A stretch of 64,000 nt of DNA from Hydractinia symbiolongicarpus (Eukaryota > Cnidaria > Hydrozoa > Anthoathecata > Hydractiniidae): assembly GCF_029227915.1 (NCBI RefSeq), contig NC_079883.1:4092001-4156000 (forward strand). Reading direction: 5' to 3'. Position numbers and translations under genes: made by a program. A model generated the notes under the pieces. That model was not told the origin of the DNA. It saw only the letters and a program-made list of their open reading frames with translations, and made no database searches. This document shows positions 1-12,400 of this stretch, piece by piece. Numbering within the stretch: position 1 is the first letter of the stretch; each line of letters opens with the position of its first letter.

Positions 1-248
1 GCAAAACACGTAAAATGCATATTGCGAAAAAAGAATTGGAGTTGAAGATATTACTGTGTTGATTACTGTGAACCTTCTGAAGGATGAAACGGTAAAAACA
101 ATAAAAAAACGTTTTCTATCAAAAACCTTTTATTATCGCACACTCTATATACATATAATATAAATGCCAGCACATATAAAAATGTATATACATCTATGCA
201 AATGCTCTCATTCTTTGACTAGTCTTATTATTACATACCTTTTCACAG

Positions 249-3200
249 GCGTGAAAGAAAAGGCCTTAGAAGAATTCATGACACATGCTTGTCGGGATAT
301 TTTATTGTCGGCACTACATCCTCGATCAGCTGTTCAAATCGTCATGCAAATCATGCATAATGATGGCTCGGTATGTGTTCATGTTTACACTTGATTGTAC
401 CTTAGAAGTGGCCTCCAAAGTAGGCTTATCTCTACTAGTATACCTAGCAATAAACATTAAGGGAGGCTACCATGTAGCCTTCACGAATGGAACACAACAA
501 CATAACGCCACTGAATCTTACTTCTTCCCGGACATCATTTTGATTTCTTCCTTTTTGCAGCTTAAGAGTTTAATTCTTTCCTTAAATTTTATAAACAGTT
601 GCTCTCAACTTTGCTCAATGCCGCCTGTATGAGTATGGTTCATGCTGGTCTTCCAATGCGTTGCATGCTGGTAGCTGTGTGTTGTGTAATTTCAAAAGAT
701 GACCAATACATTGTCGATCCAACAGCTGAGCAGGAAGTGGTAAGCTGTCTTCTGTATGATGTATGGGTTTTTTGTACACGCTTCTAATAGATCTACCTTA
801 AGGCTGAAATACCCGACACAATTTTGTTATACTCGCTTCATATATGAAAAGAATATACACGTTCAGAAAAGGTATGGCACTTTTATAAATTTTCTTCTTA
901 TTTCTTTTCTTCTTATTTGCTAGTTTTTTCGTGCACTCCTTCTTCTTCTAGTCACGACCGCGCAACGCTTAGTACGTCGTGCTTTGCAATCAAAGTGGAC
1001 TTTCCCCTTTATTATGCTTTTCGCACGTCTATTTGTGCACCAAAGATGGTAGCTATCAGAAGCGGCGAGCAAATTCCCCTCAGTCTCACTGTTTTATGAC
1101 TAGTTATTAAAATGTTGGAATACATTAATATAAAAGAATGTTTTGTTTGTGATTTCAGGGCGCTCGATGTACGTTCACCTTATCGTTTGAGTCCAAAAAT
1201 ATCAACTTAATTTCATCGCACACGACAGGTCGCTTTACAATAGAAGAGGTGAGAATTCAATTACACCATTTAAATAATCTCCTCACTTCTTTAGTAATCC
1301 ATTTGTTTCTTATTGTGATGCTGACAGGAATAATAATGAAATTCAGGTTCAAGCATAAGTTCGCCACTAGACGTATATAAACGTTTGGGTTGTGTTCGAA
1401 CACAGTATATATGACACTCGCAATGTTCGGAATTGTGCACATCATGAATAACGTTGAAAGCAGCATAGAAAACGCAGGCAGACCAATTTGGTTGTTTTTC
1501 GTCCGTTTCCTTTGAAATGGCTGCTCGTATGTCTTTGTAAGTTCATTCGATCTATTTTGTCTGGCGTCTGTTTTTATTGCAGTCTCGTCAGTGTCTTTAT
1601 TTTCTTGTTCCATAATCGATTCATTTTTGTTGTTCACCGTGAAATACGTATTTCGCATATATGCTCCCACCGTGGACGGTACCACCCTTAGCCGGTGTTT
1701 TCTGATTATCCTGTAGATGTAAATATTCACAGTGAGAACGAGAATGCAGGTAAGGACCATCGCAGATACTAAGATGATAGCATCGAAGATTGCTGTTGGT
1801 TTATCGAGAACGTGTAACAGTTCGGAAAACGCCACCATCAATGCAACCAAGATATATCCTATTACAGATAACACCGTGATTTTGTTCTTCGAAACAACAG
1901 TGTGATAATTTAACGGAAAGCGAATCAAAACGAATCGATCGCTGGTGATTAGTATAAATGTGTAGTATGTAAACATGAGCAAGGACGATCTAAAAATCTG
2001 TGACTGCGTGCTTACCTCCCATATATCATTCCCTGTGAGAAGCAACTCGCTTTCGACATACACGCACGCTATCGTAGCTGTAATGTGAGATACCAACAAG
2101 TTGATGAGACATACTTTTGGAGTGGCGTCGTTTAGTTTTTGTTTCTTCAAAGCGATTAAACACAATAGAATCACGTTCAAGAAAAACGACAAGCTAGAAA
2201 CCAACATATTCGTGATGTTAATGTATGAAGGAGCCATTCTGTGTTGTTTTCTGTTCTGATGAAAGATTGGAATAGAAATAGAAAACAAAATCTTTGACAA
2301 AGCCAATATATTTCTTTCAAAAGGTTACAAGGAATATTTTCGTGGCAATATTTTCCTTCTTTCAGAACATTTAAGCAGATGCTAATTTTTTCTTTATCAA
2401 TTCCTTTTGTTGTAATTTTTATAAGGTAAAAATCAGATTTCGTTTAGATTTCCAGGTGCAACAAGAGAATGGAATTCCTCGTAAACATCTTATATATACT
2501 CATTGTTTCAGAACTTGCCCAAATAAATTATTGTAAAAAAAATGAAATTAAAAAACGATGGAGGGTGGAGATTGGACCAATCTTTAATGAAATGCATTGC
2601 TACAGTCACGTGGAAGGCATGCGCAGATGTTGACGTGTGTGTACAATATACAAACAAACAAAGATGTCACCTATATATGCATGCAGCAAATATTTTTTGT
2701 GTTTTTAAGCCTAACATGATGTTCTTCTTTAATTACTTTTTTTAATTTATCAGTTTTTATTCTTTAAAACCTTTTTCATATTGGTGTTATTTTTGGTAAC
2801 ATGACTTTAGAATATATGTTGACCAATAAGTGCCACAACAGAATAAAAATGAAGCTAAAAAACAGTACATCAGAAGGAAAGGTCGTGCCAAAAAAAGCCA
2901 CACGGAAAGAAAAAGTGACGGCAAAGAAAGTAACGTCAAAAAAATTCACGTCAAACACGTCACTCCTAAAATAAGCGATGTCAGAATAAATGTCACGTCA
3001 AAATACGTCATTCTCAAAAAAGCCACATCAGCAAAAAATTGAAAATAAATCACGTAAAAAAAAGTCGCAAAAAAGTCACGCGAAAAGAAAAAGAACTCGT
3101 GAAAAAAATCCCAAAATATAAGTGATATGCTTGTTTTATTTCTTTGAAGGTCTAAATGCTGCCCTCTTATAATACCCCCTGACTTAAATTGAATTTGAGA

Positions 3201-4393
3201 GAATAACGTTTAGCCGAACTGTATTTTAATTTTCGACAATCTTCGTCAATTTAGTTCCACATAATTGCACAGAGGCAATGCTGTTAAAGAATGTTTTTTT
3301 TACTTTACATCACTCCTTCACACCATTTTTGGTGTGATAGATACTTCCTTGTTATTATTTTTACGGAAAATATTCAAAAAGCAAACCTTTTTTCATAAAG
3401 TAGTATTCCGACCACGAACAACAGTTCCGTGTTTTCTATGGGAGAACTTCCAATCGCAAAAGTGTCTCGTTTATTATAAAAAACCTTTTATTCGGAAAAA
3501 TATTCTCCGCGAATATTTTATATTTGGACTTCATCGAAAAGATCGCTAAGTTTTGCAAAAATTTATTTCCTGAAAGAAGAAAAGGTTATGAAATATTATT
3601 TTGTGGATTTAGTTGTTTTTCTGTCAGCGTCAACATTTTTTACGTTTATGTTCATACAGCGTTGATCGAAGTTTTCTGCAAATCTAGCTCAAGTCACGCT
3701 GATGGAAGCTATCGTGCAGTGTAGTGTTCCTTTCATATGAAGGCATAAGAGTGTTATTTTACAAAAGATATTAGTGTTTTATTAACAATAATGCCTGGAT
3801 TATGCTTTTTTAAAAGATATGGTTTTCCAACCTCGTGCGCATGCATGTACAAGGAATAAGAAAGTTGACTGTATGTAAGAGAACTGTACTATTTTTCACG
3901 TGTTTTTCTTTAATAATTTTAATTATTTTTTTTAAGTACTTCAAGTGTTTGCAGTTATCACGAGAGAGTGCGAAGCAAGTTTTCGAATTTCAAAGATCTT
4001 CAATCCATCGTTTTTTATCGAGGGTATATCTCGCATTGATTTATTTTGCGTTGTTTTAGATGAATGTGGTTGTCCGCTTGTACAGGAAGAATTTGGAGAA
4101 TTTCTGTGCGAATCGGAAAAATAGTAGAAATTTGAAATAATCAGGCACAATCTCACAGCAATGTCTTAATTTTTATTGGTCTATTAAAAACACGTGTTTG
4201 TGCATGTCTTTTTGTATCAGTATGTCTGTTTTCCAGTGTGTTCATTTTTTTTATTTCTGTGAGTTTGATCAGAAAAGAGTACCAGAATTGCAAGAAATGT
4301 TATGACCCATAGTCTGTTCTTTTTTATTAGGATGTCGAAGAGACTAATGAAGAAATAAATTCAGTTAACGAAGAAGAAAGAAGCGAAGAGTAG
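249..4393 (+). CDS. EXOSC5: Exosome complex component RRP46 (3' part, 5 exons)
   Basis: Partial gene; the exons for roughly the first 100 residues lie left of the window. Exons: 249-370, 599-739, 1159-1248, 3937-4023 and 4331-4393 (stop 4391-4393). All have AG/GT borders and keep phase 0. The 166 visible residues follow human EXOSC5 through LHPRSAVQIVMQI, LNAACMSMVHAGLPMR, DPTAEQE and ESAKQVFEF. EXOSC5 is a catalytically inactive RNase PH-fold subunit of the ring of the nuclear and cytoplasmic RNA exosome, which degrades and trims RNA. The last exon adds an acidic tail (DVEETNEEIN...RSEE) absent from the human protein as I recall it. If the 4024 donor were not used, exon 4 would instead end at the stop at 4057. 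Intron 3 (1249-3936) holds the receptor gene on the opposite strand. Identity is clear by alignment from memory; the last exon is a weaker inference. Confidence 0.88.
1257..2237 (-). CDS. Orphan class A (rhodopsin-like) GPCR, intronless
   Basis: The 326-residue frame has seven hydrophobic segments: TM1 SFFLNVILLCLIAL, TM2 VCLINLLVSHITATIACVY, TM3 ending in ITSDRF, then TM4-TM7 with IIPVSITIRNK at the end of TM7. SDRF replaces the E/DRY motif. A His stands where TM2 usually has Asp, and the NPxxY motif is degraded. The third intracellular loop is long, polar and rich in K, N and E. An NIT glycosylation site precedes TM1. The frame stays open to 2306, but I prefer the ATG at 2235-2237. It sits just before the glycosylated N-terminus, and a good 3' splice acceptor lies 18 nt upstream of it. 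Such divergent intronless receptors are common lineage expansions in cnidarians. The ligand cannot be inferred. The gene lies wholly inside an EXOSC5 intron on the other strand. Confidence 0.8.
   Translation of the reverse strand: MAPSYINITNMLVSSLSFFLNVILLCLIALKKQKLNDATPKVCLINLLVSHITATIACVYVESELLLTGNDIWEVSTQSQIFRSSLLMFTYYTFILITSDRFVLIRFPLNYHTVVSKNKITVLSVIGYILVALMVAFSELLHVLDKPTAIFDAIILVSAMVLTCILVLTVNIYIYRIIRKHRLRVVPSTVGAYMRNTYFTVNNKNESIMEQENKDTDETAIKTDARQNRSNELTKTYEQPFQRKRTKNNQIGLPAFSMLLSTLFMMCTIPNIASVIYTVFEHNPNVYIRLVANLCLNLNFIIIPVSITIRNKWITKEVRRLFKWCN
2830..3115. repeat. A-rich degenerate repeat with a cluster of ACGTCA motifs
   Basis: An irregular A-rich stretch with five ACGTCA (CRE half-site) copies between 2933 and 3010, spaced 4-33 nt apart, and related GTGACG, ATGTCA and CACGTA variants around them. 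It lies about 0.6-0.9 kb upstream of the receptor start and inside EXOSC5 intron 3. It could be a decayed minisatellite or a bZIP-binding regulatory region. The 70-codon lysine-rich frame over it is a by-product of the A-rich composition. Confidence 0.4.
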
Positions 4394-4610
4394 TTTCCAG
4401 CACATGAAAGTTTAAATCGTCTAATCGAGAAAAACTCTTTATAGACTTTTTTATTTAGTGTAATAATATACGTATCTGAGGCGCCAACATAGGGATGTAT
4501 TCTATAATGCATAAGGAAGAAAATGTATTTATTTTAAGCTATTCCAATATTTTCTTTAATAAGCAACACCCTATCATGGTCAATTTTTCATACTAGCGTT
4601 GATTTTTTTT

Positions 4611-4855
4611 AGGCGCATGGCCTTGTGGTTATAGAGTTCGCTTCACAATCACAAGGTCGGTGATTTGGTTCACAGCGTGGGCATGTTTAACAACATTCGC
4701 CACAGCTACCAAGCCGTGTGAGGGAAATTGGGTAGGCGATGTCGCTGTATACCTAATGTATACATACAGACCACAGGGCCCACATTGATAACTATTTCCA
4801 ACCCTGAAGTGGCATATTTATCCAAGATAAATATTTGGAATAATAGGGTGCGTTT
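4611..4855 (+). mobile_element. tRNA-derived SINE
   Basis: The head resembles a tRNA gene promoter: an A-box-like TGGCCTTGTGG followed about 45 nt later by a B-box-like GGTTCACAGCG (canonical GGTTCRANNCC). A tRNA-unrelated body follows and ends near a pyrimidine-rich tail. The sequence does not fold as an intact tRNA, so it is a SINE copy. The right boundary is approximate. The rest of 4394-9493 has no gene that I can support. Confidence 0.55.
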
Positions 4856-5234
4856 CTTCTTTCTGATTTCTTTTTTTTCTTTCAAGCGGTGTTAACAGCG
4901 TTTAAAAAGATCAAATGTTTGGACTTGAAACCTGCCAAAAAAAAAGAAAATAAAACAGGAATATTGTTGATGACAGTATATGTAAGATTGGAAGTGTTTT
5001 GTTGTAATTTGAGAAAGGTGGAGGGGGAAACTTATTATAAATTATTATCGTAAATTGGTTGAAGGTTCAAGAGGACCGCTGGCTGATTAAAAAACAAATT
5101 AATAAGTTGTGTTCTAAACGAACGTACAGCTGTTGTAAAAATCATTTAAAAAGGAGGCTGATTGCAGCCAAAATGTTGTTACTGGTCCGAAAAAAAGCTT
5201 GGGGAAGATTTCATCTCGTTATTACAAGCTCGTG

Positions 5235-5375
5235 AGCTTGTATTGAAACGCAAATGTGTCCTACAAGAATGGAAATTTTTGCCTCTCTGAGCACCGACAC
5301 GGGAGTCGTCGTGTGTTCGAATCTCATCTTGGTAACTATTTTTACTTTTTGTTTCTTTTTTTTTTTTTAAAAAGA
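5235..5375 (+). mobile_element. Probable tRNA-related SINE fragment
   Basis: A B-box-like TGTTCGAATCTC at about 5312-5323 is followed by a T-rich tail. The antisense reading gives an EIRTHD-type peptide, a frequent sign of tRNA-derived repeats. The A-box is not clear, so this is weak. Confidence 0.35.
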
Positions 5376-6549
5376 TAAGACAAGTGTTCAAAACACTTGT
5401 TTAATTAACTAGTAAATAAAGGTGTTTCCACCAAACTTTTTAAAAGTAAATGTAGGCAGAATTAACTGAATTAATGAATTTCGCAAATTTTGGGGTTTGT
5501 GGGTTTGTGGTCTTTCTTCTTCCTGTCAGTCGGTTCACCCAAGACGGACCCATCGAAAATTAAAAGTTCGGGGAACTTTCCGTTCAGGAAGGTCTCACAA
5601 ATCAATTTTGAAAAATAAGTGTGAAACAAATATTATTGCGTATCTGAATAGTAAAATATGTCGTGTCTAACTTCGTAACAAAAATCCCAATTTGATAGAC
5701 AGCTTTTTGTAAACTTTATTCGCGAGGTTGTTTGCGTATATCATACGTCTTGTTATTACTTGGTCAAGTTGTGTGTTAATGTTTCTGCCAACTACAATCA
5801 CGTTATGTTAAAGAATAAATGATAATATGTCGATTTGAAATTTATAATATCTTTTTCTTTAACATCATTGGTGGGGTTTTATAGCATGATATAAAAGATA
5901 GAAGGATTATCAATGTCAGCAGTCACTATTCTTTTGACTGAGTTAAACAATTTTAACTTCGAACTAGACCAATTACTTGTGGCGTTTATTTCATTATTTT
6001 TAACTTGTTCATCGATACCGAACTGTTTTTAGCAGGTTGGTAATTAAGATTTAAGAGGAGGTCATAAAGCAGTTTACATTCTTGTATTCACAGACATCAA
6101 TGTTAAATTATTTAGTTTGGTCTTTTAATTCTGCGAGCTGATTAATTGCGAAGGTTGTCACGTAAAAATTGATTTAGATTGAGAAGAATTATCAGTAGAA
6201 GAAGATCAGTGGAAGTGAAATGAAGAAAAATAAAATGTTTATAGTTCAAAGAAAGGAATATAAATATATATTTGTAATACAAGAATTAATTTACTTTTAT
6301 GACAAAGAAGTGAGAATAAACCAAACACTGTTCCAAAAAGTGGTGATAACAAAATTTGAATAAAAAACTACGCCACAACCCACCTTAATAACAGATACTG
6401 AAAACCCAAGAACTTTATTTTATAAACACCCTTCCCAACTGACAACCGCTCTCTTCAATAACCTATAAACCACCTCTTTCAATAACGTTGCCAAGGGAAA
6501 CCTCGTTTGCGTACTGTGCCAGATTTGGACAATTGCGTCTACATAAAAC

Positions 6550-6700
6550 CGCCGCGGTTAAATCACCTGTTAAGTTTCGCGTTAAGGTTAACGGTAACTT
6601 AATAGGCGGCCGCCTATAGGTAGAACTTAACTTACCGCGGGTGTGTGCCGGCGGTAACCCAAGCGGTAAGTCAAGCGGCTGCCTAAGTCGTTATTCAGGT
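6550..6700. repeat. GC-rich fold-back segment
   Basis: A GC-rich island in AT-rich DNA. It contains a perfect 16-bp palindrome centred on a NotI site (6602-6617), flanked by imperfect inverted copies of CCGCGGT-TTAAGTT motifs. It may be a fold-back/MITE relic. I see no gene. The surrounding 5400-6550 and 6700-7660 hold nothing that I recognise. Confidence 0.35.
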
Positions 6701-7680
6701 TGCTCTCCTGCTGTAAACAATAACCTGGTCTGTGACGTAAATGACGTAATGGAACTACCTAATTAGCCAGTGTGGGTCACATGGCAGGGTATTTAAAAAT
6801 GGTAGCTGCATCTGCTACGATCAGATAACTGGAATTCGTGCAAATAGGGTAGGTCTAGCTACCTTTGAAAACAAAAACAGTTACAGGATTGTCTCCCATC
6901 GGATTAAATATCTATCTAGACACTATGGCGGGTGTCCAAAGCGCCATTTGGATTGGCGTTCGTTGAAATCAGCGTTCACAAAACCAGGACTCTGATGTGT
7001 ATCACCTGTAGGAAGCGCAACAGCAAAAAAAATCACTGAAAGTTAGAGGGTTAATAACTCTTATAAAATTCAAGTTTAAATATATGAATTGGACATAGGG
7101 GGCTGTTGAATAAGGAGGGTTTTTTTATTGACATATGGCTGATTTAGGGGAAGGGTTCAACACACTAACCAATAAAATTAATAAAATAGACAAAAATTAT
7201 ATGCTTACCTAGCTACGCATCTTTCTGACGACAGAAGGACCACACAGGCTAAAATAGCTATTTATGGTAATTGTGATTACAAGATTGAAAATGGGCTGAA
7301 ATTGTTTTTTCCAATAAGCTATTTATTACATATTATTATATTAAATTTTTATTGTCTGTTGTTTATATTTTTTGCCTGTGCAATTGTGTGCGCATGTCCA
7401 TTGTTCTCATTGCTAAGTTAAGACAATGCATCACACCAATGTATCAAGATACCTGGCTACATTACCAACCATGCCAGCAATGACTTACTACTTAGCTACC
7501 ATTAAAAATCAGTTGTTTTGGAGTCCTTGTTTTTGCAAAGAGAGGTTCAGCCAACTTTGACAAAATACAATATTAGATATTTCTGAATAAATTATGCATA
7601 GTGTACAAAGCCACAATACAAGGCATCAGAGTCCCGATATTTACGTGCGCGCGCATCTAATTGATTGTGTAATGCCGGAT

Positions 7681-7750
7681 GCGTGTGCAGAAATGGAGGT
7701 AAAAATGTAAACAAACCAAGCGGACACATTACCTCCATTTCTGCGCGCAC
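7681..7750. repeat. 22-bp inverted repeat with 26-nt loop
   Basis: Arms 7681-7702 and 7729-7750 pair with one mismatch (GCAGAAATGGAGGTAA against TTACCTCCATTTCTGC). A small hairpin or MITE relic next to the LINE tail. Confidence 0.6.
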
Positions 7751-7784
7751 AGGAAAAACGTGGCACTATGATTCAGTGTCATCA

Positions 7785-8540
7785 TCATCATTCTTGACTT
7801 AACGTTCGTTTTCCATTCTAGTATGGGTTGGACGAGGTATATTAATGACCCTCTTCCAATCTATTCTAGACTGTGTTTTATCTAAACTCAACTTCCTCTG
7901 TATCAAGTCTGTCCTTATAACCTCCTGCCAAGTCTTTCTCGGTCTGCCTCTGGGCTTTGCTCCAGGAACTACCAAGTCTCTACACTTTCTTACCCAATTA
8001 TCCCCTCCATTCTTTCCAAGTGCCCCAGCCAATTCAATCTTCTTATCTCAATAACATCCTTAATTCTACGGATACTTAGCCTGCTTCTTAGCTCATCTGA
8101 ACTCTTTCTGTCTCAGACTGGCATTACACATCCGCCTAACCATTCTCATATCATTCCTTTCTAAACTGTCAAGATCTTCATGCTTCGCTGCAATGTCTCA
8201 CTACCGTACAGCATAACACTTCTTACACAGGTCTCATACAACCTACCTTTTACCCCAATTGATAAGACTCTGCTAGTCAACAAAGGAAGTAACTCTCTGA
8301 ACTTTTTCCAAGCAGAACCTATCCTGCAAGTAACACTTCTTCCAACACCCCTTCACTGCCCAACATATCACCTAAGTAACAGAAGTTCTCAACTATCTCT
8401 AACGAGCCACTGTTCTACATCATTGAAGCTGGAGATACTTCATTCTCTATAATCTCACCTTTGCAACACTTGCATACAAACTGAATGTCAGCTCTTAACC
8501 TTCCACTAATACTATTGCACTTATTTGCCCAATGTATTTC
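7785..8540 (-). mobile_element. 3' fragment of a non-LTR retrotransposon
   Basis: On the minus strand, 8032-7799 encodes the C-terminal end of a LINE reverse-transcriptase polyprotein. Its GRPRKTWQEVIRTDL and RIDWKRVI motifs are typical of the extreme C-terminus of such ORF2 proteins in invertebrates. Upstream on the same strand (to about 8540) the related reading is broken by stops and frameshifts. It is a 5'-truncated dead copy. The stretch from 8540 to the PINK1 start holds no gene that I can see. Confidence 0.65.
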
Positions 8541-9493
8541 TCTACATTTTTGAAAAAAAGTTGGTATTTACCTGTTTTGAAGATTATGCATCACCGACAC
8601 TCACAATTGAAAATATAGCTTGGATCAATAGGACAATTTCACTAAGTCCTTTGTTACTCACATAGGAGATTAAATTGGATTTTTTAGGGCTATCACAATA
8701 AAACCTAGGAAAGTTGTACCACCCTTGCAAGAAAAATAAAATTCAAGAAAACATGGGTCTGAGGAAAATATAAACCAACAATATAAGAATTAATATAAGA
8801 CTCAACAATAACATACTATCTAACAGATGCTGCGACATTAGGGAAAATTGCATGGTCAGCTACTCTCAAAAATGTACCACCAAGCATTGTTCTATTTGAC
8901 GAAATATTTCTTTTTCATTTTTTACTTAAAAAAGCTTTAATTATATACAGCATTAATTCAAGTTTGCCTCCTGGTAACACTGGTGAAAGTTTGGAAAGTT
9001 GCTAAAAGAATTTTTTTTTTCAAAAATAAACTATATAATAAATAAATAAATTATTAGTATTCTTATGGAAAAAAACTAACTTAAAAATGCATGTTAGATG
9101 AAAGGCTATTTTTGTGTGTTAGGTGTATAATAGATGTTCAGTCTTTTTTGCATATGATAAGTTGTGGTTGCTTGTGAAAATGGCTGAGGGTTTAGATGTT
9201 CAGTGCTCATGCCTGTTGTATTTTTAAATGTCCTGTTATGTCTCCAACATGAGCATATACTTATAACAAAGGCGAATTAAAAACAATTAAATAATAATAA
9301 TGAATTCTGCTATGATGTGTCTTAAAAAATCCTTGAATCCTATAATTATAATGCGACACTAATCAAAATGGCTGTGTGCAATTTTTTATATTCATATACA
9401 TAAACCAGTATGTATATAACAGTTGAAATATGGTTAACATACTATTTATGAAATAACTAAATTATTTTTTAGATGTAGTAAATACATTAAACA

Positions 9494-12400
9494 ATGAACA
9501 TATTTCGCCTCAGTCGAGAGATTTTAAAGGGAATTGTTGCAGGATCCAAAAAATTAGGTATGATACCATGTACATTGAGTTTTGTTATGAAATATTAATC
9601 CTTGTTGCTTTGATTTAAATTTACAAATTCTTGTATTTTGTTTGTTTTTAGCATATGACCAAACCCAGTGCTATAATGTTTGCAAATCATTAAAATGGTC
9701 GCTTATACCAAAACAAAATGTAGCATTAGAATGGAAGAACATTATTTGGAGCAACCCGCTCCATAGTTCAAGAAGTAAGCGTAATAAAGTGCCCTGTAAA
9801 ACTATGTACATGTAAATTTACTTAAATACCTTTATACAGACTAATTTTTGTGCAAATAATTTTTTTAGTGCAATAGCAACATGAATGTAGTTTGTGTAAA
9901 CTGTAGAATTACTTAATTATTAAGGAAACAAATGAATGCAGAAATAATAATGCCAAGTTTATGTTGCCAATTTGTTTCTTCACATATTTTCGCATTGTTT
10001 TAAAGAAGAATAAACATACCCAAGTTTTCCTTTAAATTTAGTAATTCCCACATAGGATGATAGCAGAAACAGTAGCTTTTAAGGTTACTATATTGCTACT
10101 TTTAGTTCTGCAAATTTAAAAAAAAAATTGTGCGTTGGGATTTTTTTCCATGTGAAATGAAATAATGTTGCTCAGCTAGAATTGGGGGAGCAATTAATGG
10201 CTCAGCTAGTTTCTCATTTCTCAGAATCGGGCAAGCCTTTGCATGAGCAAGAGCAATTGCTCTCCCCTTATTGATAGGCTTGGAGATATAAGAGTTTTCC
10301 TGATGTAAGCAGAGACCAGCCAAATTCTAAGAATTTTTTTTATATATTTGTATTTGTAAATGTGTTAACTGCTGCCCTGCTATTGTATTAAGCTTGTTAT
10401 GCTGATCAACAAAATGTATAAGATCAGATACTGTTAAAAAATGGTTGAAGAAATATATGGGGGTTTAAGCTTTATAAAATTGTTTCTCTTTTAGTTCCAG
10501 GTGGTCCCTAGTTTACCCAGCAGAAAATTGCGTTTTCACATAATTTTCTGTACCAAATTTTATGAACTAAGTATAACTATAATTTTTGGGTAATATGCGG
10601 AAGTTAGTTCTTGCATGAAAATTATTATGATAAGGTAAGTAACTAGTTAAATTTCTTAAATAAAAAACAAGAAGAATAACTTTGTCCTATATCTCTGAAA
10701 ATAGGAAAGTTATTTAAAAAAGAAAATTTAGATTAATTTTTTGTTTCCGGAGTTATAAAAAGCATTAAATGCTAAAACAAACTTTCTACAAGGAACTTTC
10801 ACTTATGCATCTGTATATGTTCTACATTTTTTTCCAGAACAAGCTTGCAACAAGATTTTGCACAGATATACAAAAAGGTTTACATTGGTCTCCTTTATTT
10901 CAACCTATCTAGCTGGTATGTGACAATTATTTTTCATTGTACTCCTCAAGTCATAGAAATACCTTTATTTTTTATCCATAAAATTTAAACACAAGTTTCA
11001 AGCAAATTTAACATCTTATGTTTAGAACAAACTAAGACATCATACAAACCATCCCTACAAGAATGTGCCCAATCATTTCAAAATAGCATTGGACAAGATC
11101 TAGGGGTTGGTTATATATACAACATGTAATTTTATAAAAAAGCCACCATTTTTTCCTACATAAAATAAGATTAGCAAGGTATTTCTTTAGGATGACTCTG
11201 TGGAAGAATATTCATACTCTTTCGACGATTATAAACTTGGCAAAAAGTTAGGTCATGCATGCAATGCTGTTGTATATGAAGCAGATAATCATGGGAAAGA
11301 GGTGAGCTGTAGGAGGTCATCATACTTGTTGCAGAACATTAACAAAAATAACGTAAAGCTATGCATGTAACATTATTTTTTTTAAGTTTTTACAGAAAGT
11401 TGCATTCTAGTGACAAATACACTATAACAAATAATATATAAAGATGCAGCTTTAATTTTTAGTGTGCAGTAAAAGCTATGTTTAACTACTATGCCAAGTC
11501 ATCTGGTACTGCCATCTTGCAAGTATGTATCTTTTCCCACTCCTTGTATTTTTCCTTAAGTTATCTCGTACCAATAGTGTGGTTTTGCAACCGCCTGCCT
11601 CACAAGAATGTAACGCATGCGTATAATTTCGTCTTTAGGCTTTTGAAAGAGAGTATAAAACATTGTCAAATAAAGGTATGATATTTTCACTCTAATATTT
11701 TTAGTTATTTTCTTATTATTTTACTAAACTTAACTAGTTATGTTTTTAGATATATTGAAAAGACATCCCAATATCATAAAGTTGCTTGCATATTTTGTTG
11801 ATTCCACTCCTGTTAATGAAGAACTTTTATTAACTTGTCCTGCGGCTATACCCAGAATGCATGGTGGCCATGCTCGAAGCAAGACTTTGTTCCTTGTGAT
11901 GCCGAAGTACTCATGTTCATTGCAAGTGTTTCTTCAGAACAATAGTAATCGTCTCTCTCGTGAAGTCAGAGTACTTTTGTTTTCTCAGTTGGTTGAAGCT
12001 GTTGCTCATTTAGAAAAAAGTGGTGTGGTACATCGAGATATCAAATCAGATAACATTCTCATCAACGTAAAGGATGGATTTGATTGCCCTCAATTGGTTT
12101 TGACAGATTTTGGAGATTGCCTCTACAACAAGAATATGATGCTCTCATATGAATCTGAGTATGTACACAAAGGTGGGAATGCAGCACTTATGGCACCAGA
12201 GGTATGCTTGCTCTTTTTATTAATTTCTGTTTACGAAGTAAATGGTAGTGAAAGATATTTATATTAATCAAATTCTTGTTTAGATCATCAATGCTGTGGC
12301 TGGAAAAAACCAAGTCATCGATTATTCCAAGGCTGATGGTAAAACGGTTTTGATTTTTTTATATTATGAACATAAAGCAGAGAAAAAATGCTGCACAGCA

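Noticed and set aside
2830-3042. Lysine-rich 70-codon frame as a small protein gene
   Set aside because: It follows the A-rich repeat composition and has no conserved motif.
4611-4690. tRNA gene
   Set aside because: Promoter boxes are visible but the cloverleaf is not, and a SINE body follows.
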